From the NCBI GenBank assembly GCA_948567375.1, contig OX419761.1, forward strand, positions 11,508,243 to 11,572,242: a DNA stretch of 64,000 nt, given 5' to 3'. The stretch comes from Lunularia cruciata. Taxonomy: Eukaryota; Streptophyta; Marchantiopsida; Lunulariales; Lunulariaceae. The notes beneath the pieces were generated by a model. That model worked only from the letters and a program-made list of their open reading frames with translations, had not been told where the DNA came from and made no database searches. Below are positions 1 to 11,156 of the stretch, one piece after another (within the stretch, counting starts at the first letter, position 1; each line of letters starts with the position of its first letter). Made by a program: the position numbers and the translations under genes.

Positions 1-74
1 AAGTATAGAGAATCCAAGTGACGCTCGCCGGCCTCTGTCCACCATAGCCAGGAACTCGAAGGCTCAACATCAGA

Positions 75-100
75 GAAGTGAGCTCTCTGGAGCTCACTTC
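75..100. repeat. Short perfect inverted repeat
   Basis: The arm GAAGTGAGCTC (75-85) is followed by a 4-base loop and its exact reverse complement (90-100). It could form a small hairpin. No function can be assigned. Confidence 0.6.
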
Positions 101-1478
101 GAAACTATACCCTTGGACTCGAGCTAGCTCTGAAACCCTAACGGTCCCACTGACGGCACACTCGACGGTGCGAACAGTGCAAAGTGACGGTGGGCTCCAC
201 TGTGAAGTCAGTACCCCGAACACAAAATCTAACCGTCGGAAAGTAGTCTCTGAGAAACGGCTGAAATAACTCTAACTACTATCACTGGAACTCCAATGTC
301 CGAGCATCTAGATGCGGCACTACAAATGGCATGGCACCGTGCATTATGTTACATCTAACGGCATGGACTTCTGAAAATTTGTAATTACTAAATTTCTATG
401 TTACAAAATAGCAGTTTCTTGTATGTAACATAATGCACCGGGTTTTCAATGAGAACATTGGAACCTCACAAAGTTCTCATGATAAAAAGTAGATATCCAG
501 ATTGTAGTATTCCTGTTCAATTGGCATAGTAATCAATTTACAATTTTTATTTCAGAATATATAGTTTCTCCCCAAACAACTCCTAAATAGCTCTCAACAC
601 TTGGCTGGAGAATCAATCCAAAATAAAATGTAATTTCTAATATTATGATACATTTGAGCAGCTTGATATGCTAAAGTCCATCAATCTCTGCATATCCAAG
701 TATTATCCAGTAGACATACACGCCCATGCATAGCATAGGCAACCACCTAGTCTGCAAAAGGAAAAGCAAATTAAGATTTTAACATTAGCGTCATGCATGT
801 TAAATTCTACTGGACATTTGTTGTTTCATGCATATATTTCCTAGATGTGGAATGCCTCATTGTCGAGAAGCAATAGCTACTCGCAACCTTATGCAAAGCG
901 GACATTAAGCGTTCAGCTTGCCGAAGCGATTTGATTTCCACCCCAATCTGTGGTGTTGTATTTCATTCACTATCCAAGTGACAAGATTATTATTAATGGG
1001 AATGCTTTGAGCAATATATATAATTTTTGTTTGTAATTGACATACACGTGACTATTTTAGATCTACAGTCGATCCCCAGTTTGAGATTAAGAATTAATGT
1101 GGACAAACTAAATAGTAACCACGCGTAACCAATCATGCTTAAACGTGTAGATTATGCACTAATTTATTCATAAGTCGGTAGTTGTCTTTTCCACCCTCTC
1201 TCCCCTGTTGTTACCACCTTAAGTTAACTACCTTCACGGACACTAAGGTAATGGGGAAATAAGTAAGCGATTAAGGTTCTTAATCAATTATTAGTTTAGA
1301 CATAGCAGGCCCTTAAGTTGACAAAATGTTACAATTTTCATCGCATCAACCTGTGAAGTGAGTTGCTACCATAACTGCCAACAAGAAATCTCCTCGTTCG
1401 GATGGATCGAGCACTTCTGAAACTGGAACCAAAATTGGATCAGAACGCCCACATGCAAAACAAGAAGGTTGAGTACAT

Positions 1479-1495
1479 TGACTGACTGACTGACT
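1479..1495. repeat. (TGAC)4 microsatellite
   Basis: About four uninterrupted TGAC units lie in the upstream region of the dynein light chain gene. It is a simple tandem repeat with no evident role. Confidence 0.6.
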
Positions 1496-2341
1496 GGGTT
1501 CACGAAATGATCGACGGCGGTAGGCAGGCAGTTGGTGGTTGAGTCCTGGTAATGTGAATGGGCCTAACCGTCACTCAAACATACTGTCTGCTCACTGAGT
1601 GGACTGCAGAGGCATGGCATGGGTGGCGGCTGAACCGTTAGCTGTTCCATTGTTTCCCGCTTACTGTTTCTTGACTTACTCGAACCCGTCTTCGAGCGCA
1701 AAGTCGTGGGATTATTCCAGCAGCAACCACTCTTGTTATTGATTGCGTTTCGGTTGGTTAATTACTGATTGCTTGACGCCAGAAAGCGTTAGGAAGAAAG
1801 AGAACGTGGGGGGTTCTCGAACCAGCTACGGTCATGTGATTGAGCGGGCTGCCAAATACTGTTCTCTGTGCCAGTCTCCGCCGATTGTCGAGTGCCGATC
1901 AATCTTGTATATCAGATACTGAGCGCGAGAGTGGATGTTTATTTCATGCTTGTCTTGTCGTCAGTAGAGTAGAGCGAGGCAGGGATAGATTCGAAAATTC
2001 TGGGCTGGGATATGCAGGTAGTCAACTGAAGATTTGCTTATCAAGGCACCTAGGCAATTACGTTGGGAGAAATCGGGGTGGCCAGGTGTGCTACTAGAGT
2101 GGTTTCGGCCAAAGTAGGAAGTGATATGGTTTGCGACTTCGGATTCTAATTCGAGAGTTGAGATATCCGATTCTTGGGCGACTGAGGAAATCAGATTATT
2201 TGTATGGAGACCGTAGATGGTGACTTTAGATGAGTGATAGCCACCATTATCCCTAGATAAGATTTAGGAAAGATCAATCGAATATCTTATCGGTTGTTCA
2301 GAACTTGAAGCAGCCGAAATTAAGAGTCCTGGACAGTCAAG

Positions 2342-4157
2342 ATGACGGAGTCTCAGACAACGACCGCTACGACTGCTAAGATCGAGAGCCTGCACGACGC
2401 GCACGAAACACTAAGCACAGCAGCGGAGCAGAAAGCCGAGGATCTTCCACCCCATGCGCGGGTGAGTTCGACACTCTAAGCGCAGACTTTATTGTCCCTG
2501 AAACACCATTGCATCAGAGAGTATTATGGTATGTTCCCGATTTCAGGCAGTTGTGAACCCTATTAGATGTACTCAGAATCAGACGATTCTCTGCTGCTTT
2601 TGATAGAATTGGTCCTCAGGTTGTTGTGCACACTGATGTGCCTTATGCGCCGAAGTGCCGATTTTTCCCTGGCAAGGCGAAAGAGATGATCGGGGCCATT
2701 TTGAAAGAGAAGCTTACGGGTGCTACTTACGATGCGGACACTGCCCCCATGTGGGTTCGTGAGATTACCGACGCCATCAAGGCCAAATTGAAAGGTAAAA
2801 CCTTAATATAGTTTTATCAGCGCAATTGTCCCATGTGGCATCGGTGGTCTAGGGGTAGAATAGTTCCCTGCCACGGAACAGACCCGGGTTCGATTCCCGG
2901 CCGATGCACGCGTTATGTTTTACCTTCAGTAACGAGAAGGTGAGGTTTAGCTCCTGAATTTTGCTCTAAAATCGACTTCTGCAGAGATGGGTAAGTGGCA
3001 AATCGACCAGGGTGGATTGCTAGATAAGACACTCTTTCAACTTTAAAAACGTTGATTGCGAAGTCCTGAGTGTGGAAGATAAGACATAACCTTTTCTCAA
3101 CAGGCAGGACATTTCCCAACCGTTGGTTGTTCGGGACGCCTAAGAGAAGCTTCGGCTTTCGTACTTTGGATCAGTGCATCAACTTCTTGCAGTGCACCTT
3201 GTGTCTTTGAAATGCCTAGCTTTTTAGAGCTCATACAATTTGGTTATGAAGATGCCTCTTTGCTGCGTCTTGGATGGTATAGATTGGAACTCCGATTGTT
3301 ATGCATTCTACTAGCAGCCGCCTACCTCAGAACCAGATTTTGTGTTTGTGTAGCCAATTCTTCCCGCCCTCCGCTTATGCAGTTTCATCCAGTGGGGCTT
3401 AGCCCCATTTAACTCCGTCTTTTCCGTGTGCGGCTTCATGGAGCTTTCCCGTCCTTCTTGTTATCCTACGCGGTCGCCTCTATTCAAGAGGAATTTGGAC
3501 ATTGGTTTCATCCAGTTACTTAAGGGCTTTATCCAGACAATTCTTCCTCGATCGGTATTCTTATATGTTGGAGTATAACCTTTTGTTGAAGCGTTTTCTA
3601 ATGCTTTCTCCGCCTTAATCTTTCCTGCATAACTCCCCGTTCGAAGAGCTCCAGGACCTCATCCCTGGCCTTTGAGAAATCCTAATTGGCCATTTTCATT
3701 TCAGTTCATGCAATTCATGACCTAAATCACTACATGATATCCGTAATCCGCGGGTGGCTCGCTTCTGCTACCAAGTCTTGCAAGTTTGTTGCTAGACCAT
3801 TTCATGCTGCAGGCCAGTGGCAAATCTCAAGCTGTTCCCCTCACTTATCTATCTTACCTCAATCTTGCCAGGGATGATGCAGTCTACATATGTCACCTTG
3901 TTGCAGCATATTTCTAGAGCAGAACACTCACCTCAGTATTGTGGTTCTGGTTCTGGTTCTGGTTGTGGTTGGCAGACATGGAGCTGGACAGATACAAGTT
4001 GGTAGTACAGGCAGTGCTCGGAGAGCAACGAGGTCAAGGCTTTCAGATGTCGTGTCGATGCTTCTGGGATCCCAATACTGATAACTATGCTCATGAATCC
4101 TTTACCAACGACTCCATCTTCTGTGTTGCTGGTGCTTTTGCTATGTACCTGTACTGA
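2342..4157 (+). CDS. Tctex1-domain dynein light chain (TCTEX1D2/DYNLT2B-like), three exons
   Basis: The model is exon 1 at 2342-2461, exon 2 at 2620-2794 and exon 3 at 3976-4157. All introns are GT-AG (GTGAGT and GTAAAA donors), and the joined frame gives 158 residues. The N-terminal 40 residues are Thr/Ala-rich and not conserved. Exons 2 and 3 form the Tctex1 fold. Exon 2 carries the helix around KAKEMIGAILKEKL. Exon 3 carries DRYKLVVQAVLGEQRGQG, then SCRCFWD, DNY, NDSIFCVA and a terminal MYLY. From memory this order matches animal and algal TCTEX1D2 closely. In those organisms the protein is a light chain of dynein-2 (retrograde intraflagellar transport) and of inner-arm dynein. In a plant this implies motile sperm cells. 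Intron 2 is long (about 1.18 kb) and contains a tRNA gene and a LINE tail. Its 3' splice site follows a GGTTCT-rich stretch rather than an ordinary pyrimidine tract. Other Tctex1 paralogues (DYNLT1/3) fit less well because of the DRYK and SCRCFWD segments. Confidence 0.85.
2838..2908 (+). tRNA. tRNA-Gly (anticodon GCC)
   Basis: This is a complete 71-nt cloverleaf. The seven-pair acceptor stem GCATCGG/CCGATGC is perfect. The anticodon stem GTTCC/GGAAC surrounds the loop CTGCCAC, with anticodon GCC at 2870-2872. The T arm contains GGTTCGATTCC (B box), and the A box TGGTCTAGGGG is normal. There is no intron and CCA is not encoded, as usual for eukaryotic nuclear tRNAs. A TTTT tract at 2918-2921 can stop RNA polymerase III. 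The gene sits in intron 2 of the dynein light chain gene on the same strand, 43 bases after exon 2. Confidence 0.95.
3392..3500 (+). mobile_element. 5'-truncated LINE 3' tail
   Basis: About 110 bases resemble the 3' end of the LINE at 40.45-43.8 kb. Both begin with the hairpin-forming GGGGCTTAGCCCC, followed by ACTCCGTC/GCCTTCT-type pyrimidine-rich sequence, TGTGCGGCTTCATGG or TGTACGGCTTGATGG, and then GTCCTTCTTGTTATCCTACGCGGT or its counterpart. No reverse transcriptase sequence precedes it, which fits a dead-on-arrival copy made by incomplete target-primed reverse transcription. It lies in intron 2 of the dynein light chain gene. The exact ends and any target-site duplication are not clear. 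Confidence 0.55.
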
Positions 4158-6082
4158 TGTTAGCTTCGTCTCACAACTCGTGTAAATTATCGCTGTAACA
4201 TAGTGACAGGAGTTGGAGTTGGGTAGACTTGAACTCAGTCATACGGTGGAGCACAGATTTTAGTGTTCTTGACCATTAAAAGTACATGGGATGCTTGTGT
4301 GATTCTGGAGACCAAACTAATCAATATATCATGGTGCTCAAAGGTTATCAACCCGTGATTTAGGGTGTTCCCAGTTTCAGCAACAAGTTTAACGATGAGT
4401 GGAGGCGAACAAGTGACATCTGATCATCCAAAGCCCTATGGTTTGGATCATTGTCAAGTGCTTATGATCGCCAGAGAAGCATTCTACTTCCACTTGAATG
4501 ATATCCCAGATGCAAGAGAAAGGGCGAGATTTGCGTCCCTATAGCAGGTGCTTTGTGATATACACTTCAGGGTTTAACCGCCCCAAAATGACTAGATCGG
4601 ACCTAGAGACTAGCAACATATTAACGGCTGCCCTATGAGTGTGCGTAAATTTACCATATATTGTACTCTGCGAAACCCCCCATAGATAGTCCAATATGAG
4701 AACAGGACTCCTTCTCCTTACAGGGAGTCTGTTCTATCTGAACTTCAAGTGATAAAACAGGGTAAGAATGTGTCCCAATAGTTATTATAACAGTCTGACT
4801 TGTCCCAAAGCAATTGACATGCTCACATCTGCAATGTACAGATTCATTCTTTGGTCTAACAGGTAACTCAAACCTAGACACATCATGGGTAATGACCACA
4901 ATGAAGTGTCAATGAATATCGAGCAAAGATCAGAGGTAAGGTAGTCATTGACCTCCAAGCAACATCTTACTCTATTATAGTTCCTCCAACCTCTTACTAG
5001 AATTATTGCTGCTTCTGCAACTGCTTGAGGCAAGTACGTGAGGTATCCCAAACACATCTTATCCTACTTTGGAAACCGAGAAGGAATTTAACCCCAAGCT
5101 GACGCATCAAATATCCGTAGCTAAGGGTCACACAGGAATTGATACCCTCTATGGGTTCTCAGTGTCTAGTCCTAAAGACGACTTTCACAAATGCATAATC
5201 CAGTTCAGAATCGATGGAGGGGAGAAAGGAGGTAAAAACTACGAATTCATCGTACCTGAGTCGTTGCCTTCTGAATTCTCCGGGGTTAAAAGTTCCCCTT
5301 GGGATCGAGTGATGTATCCCATTTGTATATTGACCAGCTCATTGAGCTAAGGGTGCTAGGCACAGATTCTATTTACCTCAGCTTGTGTGACCTGTAAACA
5401 CCGCATCAGGAAGGTTGAGCGTGTCTCTCTCGAAGGGACTCCCTGAGTAACGTTGCAGATGGTTATATTAAAACCAAGCGTATTCTTGAGGTGAGTAGTG
5501 GAAGTCCCATACACCTGAACTACTCGGGCGTACCGATCACGAGCCCTGAATGTAGAAAGGCGCAGTAAAAATGAGTATGTCTATCCGTGTGGAGGCACAC
5601 AAGTGCCTCATCTACCAGTTGCCACTCAATCCTAGAAACACCCGTCAGAGTAGTAGATGTCCTGTTTGAGATACGTTGGGAAAGTACACATTGACATGGG
5701 ACTTTAGATAGGCAAAGCCAGGCGCCTCTCAGCTGCATCTCTGTGACACTTGCACAAGAAGGTCGGTCCTATTACCGAGATGCAGTTCTTGCAGACAAAT
5801 GAAGCAGCATGCATACCACTCATTCAAGAGCTGAAGTTGTTGAAATACACTTTGGCCTGATTTGCTTTGCTTCTTCTCGTACAGTGGCCGGTGTATGAAG
5901 ATTGAACGTCACACAGAAGACACCACACCACAGCTCTCAAGCTCTTTCAAACCTTAATCAGATTAAAGAGGGGGGACGGGATGAGGCTGCTTGCAGACAT
6001 GAGGCGGTCTATGCAAGATGAGAGCATGTAACAAGACCAGGACAGCTCAGCGTGACCGGGTAGGTCGGCTGAAAGCTCGATT
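4158..6082. other. Intergenic region, no recognised gene
   Basis: The first part holds the 3' untranslated region of the dynein light chain gene and the last few hundred bases that of the methyltransferase gene on the opposite strand, so the two genes converge here. Open frames up to 93 codons (for example 5069-5350, +) have no recognisable domain, no splice context and no similarity that I can recall. Confidence 0.5.
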
Positions 6083-7708
6083 TCAGAATGGCCGAGGGGG
6101 CTTCTCGAGGACAGCAGAAAACCACAGCTCTCCTTCATCTTTGTCAACTTTTGGAGCGACAACCCACTTTCTGCGCTTGTATCGCATCTGCTCAAAGTAG
6201 TACAGGTAGTCGTCCATGTCTTCCTTCTTGGAGAAGAATCGGTCGATCCAAAGAAGTCCTCCGGGCCGAAGCACCCGATCCCAATCGAAGAGGATGAAGT
6301 CCAGCAGCTGGTGGTCAATCCATCCATCCAAGAACAAGGTGGTGTGAATTATGTCCAATGTGTTGTCAAAGAAAGGAAGCCTTTGGTTGGGGGACAGATA
6401 AAGAGGAAGAAGTCCTCTTAGAGCAATTATCTCATTGAAAGGGGCCCCTAGGTTGAGAGTTGCAGAAGCTACGGTGACGTTGTGCTCTCTCATGCGAGCA
6501 GCAAAAGTTCCCACTCCGACTGAAAAGTCTAACCCAACTCGAATTTCTCCAGGTTTCATGAGCAGCACCTCTTCCAGCATGAAGTCTGCGTCAGTAGTCA
6601 AGTTCGTCACCTCCATCCACTTTGGTTTCTCATGACCTAGAAGATCAAAACATTCGCCACACTTGAAGAATCCTTTCCTGTTCACTCCAGCCAAGCACCC
6701 AAAGCTCTTGCAAATATAATTATCCCACCTCACATTCCTATCATCGGGCAAAGTCCACACCGACTCGTTAATCGGCAGAGGCTTTTGATAAGTTTTAGGT
6801 CCCCTAACGAAACACCTCCTCCGAGGCAGAGGATCACAACCGTGCACCATGAGCCTCTGACCCAAAGGCCAGTCATCTGAACAGTACTCACCCACATCAT
6901 AATCCATATACTCCTCCAACTCAAACTTCTTGGAAACACAAGCATGGCCTATTGATGCATAGGTTGCATTGGCACCCATGAAATTCTTCCTTCCTAATCT
7001 GTTATGCTTTGTCCTGATATACTTCTTGATCTCCTCTATCTCGAAATACTCTACAAGCGGATCCTTCTCATTCGAAGTATCGTCCTCCTCTGGCCATTCT
7101 CCTTCTTCTTTCTCTTCATCATCTGCTGATAAGCCGACACCCATCTCGCCTTTATGAACTTTGGTCTCAAATTTCACCACTGCTTCTGAATTCTCCTCCA
7201 ATACTCTGGAGGTCACTGGTCGAAGGGCCCCTGTAGTGTTGGTGGAGTTAGTAGTAGCCCCGGAGAAAAAGTCAGGCCTGGACTCATAGCCTCGAAATAG
7301 CGAAGGGGATTGCTTGAGAAGAAGATAATTATGGACTCCATCCAGAGTTGCGGCCAGCTCCAGAAGAAGAATGCTGTTCTTTTTACGCTCTGATCTGAGC
7401 TGGTACAGCGCCTCCTCCAGGGTGTCAACAGGAGACTGCAGCAATCTATCCTGAATATCTTCCATGGCTTTGCCTACCTTCATTTGGCAACTTGAAACTT
7501 TCCGGGACAGATCAGAGACCCTCATGCTGCTGTCCGGTTCCCCAAAGTGCCAATCATTGTCATGTTTGAAGCTCAGAAGGCCGGCAGCGTAGAAGCCACT
7601 CAGGGTTACAAACATGACAATAAATGCCAAACCTGCTTGGAGACTCACCCTGACCTTCGTCCTTGGACTATCAGAATGTATCCTCGGACTGTCAGTATGT
7701 CTCACCAT
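6083..7708 (-). CDS. Putative membrane-anchored SAM-dependent methyltransferase (At1g29790-like)
   Basis: This uninterrupted 541-codon frame is typical of the plant family represented by Arabidopsis At1g29790 and At3g05390. The likely layout is a short basic cytosolic tail (1-20), one transmembrane segment (about 22-46), a Golgi-lumen stem with a helical stretch (about 60-130), an acidic E/D-rich segment (about 195-220), and a C-terminal catalytic domain. That order indicates a type II Golgi or endomembrane protein. SAM-binding motif I is seen as VGLDFSVGVGTFAARM near residues 391-406, and the later RVLRPGGLLWIDRFF is the usual post-I/III region. Cysteine-rich segments (GEYCSDDWPLG, CDPLPRRRC, CKSFGCL) and several N-glycosylation sequons (NST, NTT, NAT, NES, NLT, NVT) agree with a lumenal domain. 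The methylated substrate is unknown; cell-wall polysaccharide is a family-level guess. The start at 7708 is chosen because the membrane anchor follows directly. Confidence 0.85.
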   Translation of the reverse strand: MVRHTDSPRIHSDSPRTKVRVSLQAGLAFIVMFVTLSGFYAAGLLSFKHDNDWHFGEPDSSMRVSDLSRKVSSCQMKVGKAMEDIQDRLLQSPVDTLEEALYQLRSERKKNSILLLELAATLDGVHNYLLLKQSPSLFRGYESRPDFFSGATTNSTNTTGALRPVTSRVLEENSEAVVKFETKVHKGEMGVGLSADDEEKEEGEWPEEDDTSNEKDPLVEYFEIEEIKKYIRTKHNRLGRKNFMGANATYASIGHACVSKKFELEEYMDYDVGEYCSDDWPLGQRLMVHGCDPLPRRRCFVRGPKTYQKPLPINESVWTLPDDRNVRWDNYICKSFGCLAGVNRKGFFKCGECFDLLGHEKPKWMEVTNLTTDADFMLEEVLLMKPGEIRVGLDFSVGVGTFAARMREHNVTVASATLNLGAPFNEIIALRGLLPLYLSPNQRLPFFDNTLDIIHTTLFLDGWIDHQLLDFILFDWDRVLRPGGLLWIDRFFSKKEDMDDYLYYFEQMRYKRRKWVVAPKVDKDEGELWFSAVLEKPPRPF

Positions 7709-10700
7709 AGCGCTTTCAGCGAATCTAGACTAATCCTACTAGCTCACGGATATCCTACCCACAACCGCCGAGCTCATCTAAGGTGTGCAAACCTCAAACT
7801 CGTGATTTAGACAGCTTCCTCCCCCAACTACGTTGACCGTGGGACTCTATCACCGACCCCCCGGAGGTGACAGATTGAGCTATGCAGTCAGCAACACCCT
7901 AAAATGACCCACAAAGCAAACCCTCCGTTCAAGTACTGAAGATCCTGCAACTTCTAGTAGATGGGTCTGCTTCAGACTCGAAAGCCTGCCAGCATTGGAA
8001 CGAGACCTCGAAAGCCTACTCGACAGCATTCGGACTCAGGCACCACCCGATCAGGTAGCTTGCCAAACCGGAACCTGGAGCAATAGTCCCAAAATGTAAG
8101 CATCAGTATAGGCAATTTCTCCGCCGGCTCTTCGTCCTTGCCTCGTATTCATGCATTGCTTTGCCGACACAGATTTTCATTCCCATCTTCTCCGCAGCAG
8201 CTGCACAGAGGGGCTAAAACGTGTTACGACCCCACGACGTTGTTGGGTGGGTGAAAACTTGATGGGTGACCTGAGAAATTTAAATCGAGCCCACAAGTTT
8301 CTCAAGGAGCACCGTCGTTAGAACAAGGCTCTGTGGGGAAGGCGATCTGGGACTGACTTCCGCAGAGCTTCTATCTCCAAACCGCAGCAGCACATTTAAC
8401 TTCCTCTAAAAGTGCTCCCGAGTTCTTAGTCACTCATTCAGCTCCTATTCATGCGCCTGCATTTATGGCAGAGAGCTGTGAAGTACAGCGGCAGATAAGG
8501 CAGGTGAAATGCCATTCGATGCATTAAAGGGATGTACAGGCAGGAACAGATCAATGCAAATGGACCGAAACTCAGAACACCAATTGAAGTGATCAGAGCA
8601 AATGTGAAGAAAGCTACCTTAACCTCTGAACGCCGAAGAGGTTCGTGAGCAGTGAGAAGACATCAGAGTGCGGCAGAGGGGTACAAGGCAAAATTAGACG
8701 TTCGTAAAATCATAAATCTACAATGCTGCGAAAAGTATTAGAGCTCTGCAGACAGTGCAGGTGATGACAGATGCAAGTGCCCGAAGGCTTTAGATCTCTA
8801 AGACATGCAGTCCAGTGGGGGTAATAGTGGGAAAGCACGTGCACGATAGAATCCACGATTGCATAATAATCAGATCAGGAAAAACAACGACAGTAGTGCT
8901 GCTGCTAATACAATCTCCTCGTGCATTGGTCCTCTTCCTTTCTGTTGGGATTTCAGCTGTGGCCGAGGTAGACGGGGCACAAGAAAGGCTTTCTTTGAAT
9001 GCATCGAGAAGATCTGGGAGTCATGGCCCTCCTGGAGAAAGCTCAGCACATCCATACAGTTGACCTTCATCTCCCAAATACAAAGATTGTGCCCCATTGA
9101 TTACACTACAGAGTAGAATACACACTTTGTCTCGGTAAACGACAAGCGGCAAGTGACTACTGTAGACATGGATCCATTCCATTCACTCCCATGTTCCTTT
9201 CTAGACCACTTGCTTTGCGTATTCCCGATTTCGTAGTACGGTACAGAATACCTATGCAGTCGCCAATTACGACTACTCTATTACAACCCAGACAAAATAA
9301 CGAATATAACGCTTGATTACCTTGAGAGACGTATCGCAGCACTGCTGTTGAAAATCCATGAAAATCGTTGCTTCACTCCCAATTATGAAGAAGAATCAAA
9401 CTAATGGTAATGTTGGAGCACAGTAGAAATGAGAAGAACGGTTCTGCAGAGAAGAGCAGCAGGTTAAGCAGACCTCCGTCTAAACTGATTCTTTCGCTAC
9501 GCAGTTTGATCTCGCTCGCTGCTGTGGTAAGGAACGGTACTCTCCACCGTCCCAACTCAACAGTCCCATGATCCAAAACATTTGTCGAAAAAATAGAGTA
9601 ACGTCTTGTCCTTTTACTCGGTAATTTCATGGTGACAATATGACACTTGCTGGTTGGAGCCTAAACCAGAAATGGATAATGAAAAATGCTCCAACCTTCT
9701 GTAGTCAATAGTTAAAACACATTGTATTAGAGAGAAGTTTTAAGAATCAGAACATTCTGAAGAGACGGAGAGGAAGTACTATACTCTTATTTCTTTTCTG
9801 CTTTAATATAGGGTGCTTTTCGTGCAAGTGGCAACAACACATGTCTCACTTCCTACAATAAAAGTAAAAAATAAATTGTCTTTTTGAGAACCACAAGGAT
9901 GAACACAATTTCTTTTTGAGAACCACAACGCATCAAACCCTTCAAAGGATCATGGCGTTCCAAATCTGGCGTCTCCCTTCTGGTTATAGTGCCGTCTATT
10001 TTGGTTCATGTATTTGAGAAGCTCTTCTACCTAGGTTTGGTGGGATATGGAAAGGTGTTCTAGTGCGTATTTCTTGGAAGGAATATAAACAATAACATTT
10101 TAATTAAAATCTAGTCAGAAAACCTATGAAAAGATATTCATACTGGTGGTATTCATGGACAATTATCTTTTTTACAAAAGTTGGTTTCTCCTCCATTCCC
10201 TCCCATCACCAAATGCAGGAGGTGCGATGGGAAGGATTTATAATACATAATTATAAGTCAAGTTACTTTGCTTGCGGCTAGCTTACTGTGTCTTATTACT
10301 ATTTAATAAAAATGAATGGTTAGTGAGAATATTTCTTTGAAGTTCATCCCTTCTATGTTAAATGCTAAAATTTTATTCTCCCTATGATCTATCCTATGCA
10401 ATACGATACATCCTACATGTGTGGGAAATAGATTTAATATATAGTTCAATGAATCAGTTGTACTAATCAGTAATTTTACATAAACATCAAAAATTTGATC
10501 ACTAAATGATGTGGCTTCTTGCATCAATGTGTTACAATATGTTTGTAAATTACAGCACTTTTGACAATAACAATAATGTCCTCATATTTCATTCATTGCT
10601 TGAAGACTCATGTTGTAGTTGCTATATAATTGGTCTAGCTCATTTCACAAGTGTAGAATTCATTTAATATTTCCGAAAAACCTTTATGGTGTTTCTGAAG

Positions 10701-11156
10701 AAGACAGGACAGGTATGACTTATACTATGGTTATTCAGCACTCTACCTCCATGAACGTTTTTGTCAAATGTTGACAAAACACCCAATCACCAAAAGGACT
10801 CGAAAACTTGCCACTAAGTGATAGCCTTTGTACTTTTATTTCTTACTTATGGTAATTTTCAATCCCCTATAAATCTTAAATAAATGAATGATTATATACT
10901 ATCATCAATTAGCAGGATTGCATTTAAAAGTTAACTTCTTTAAAAAAAAAGTTATTATTATAAAATTATTTTCATGTTTGAAACAAATTATGTTACAGTA
11001 TCGAAGAAATCCACATTTGGTACTCTGTTATAAACTGATAATAGTCGATATTTCAGTTAATGTAGGTTATACCTTGGTGTAGAGGACAATGCCATTAAGA
11101 AATATTGATGGACATGCACATGGAGGTGCTTCTTCATTCGTAGCGTTTAGGTAGTT
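7709..11156. other. Intergenic region and probable 5' leader of the methyltransferase gene
   Basis: Positions 7709 to about 9.6 kb have a host-like base composition and probably hold the leader and promoter of the minus-strand methyltransferase gene. Splice sites of a leader intron cannot be assigned safely. From about 9.7 to 11.1 kb the sequence becomes AT-rich and shows no coding or repeat structure that I can identify. Open frames here (for example 8815-9063 and 9373-9630) overlap one another on different strands and carry no domain. Confidence 0.45.

Larger units (their letters stand above)
1..2341. other. Intergenic region upstream of the dynein light chain gene
   Basis: No convincing coding region was found here. 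The short open frames lack any recognisable domain. The last few hundred bases must hold the promoter and 5' leader of the gene that starts at 2342, but no clear TATA box can be assigned. Two small structures stand out: an 11-bp perfect inverted repeat at 75-100 and a four-unit TGAC tandem repeat at 1479-1495. Confidence 0.5.

Noticed and set aside
5069-5350. 93-codon open frame starting METEKEFNPK
   Set aside because: No domain, no splice or promoter context, and the adjacent frames are equally open. It is probably a chance frame in the spacer between two convergent genes.
6088-7157. Plus-strand frames opposite the methyltransferase gene
   Set aside because: They are shadows of the 541-codon gene, which has clear family motifs on the minus strand.
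9157-9630. Minus-strand frames of 61-85 codons upstream of the methyltransferase gene
   Set aside because: Codon composition is not protein-like, and no homologous domain or splice structure connects them to the gene.
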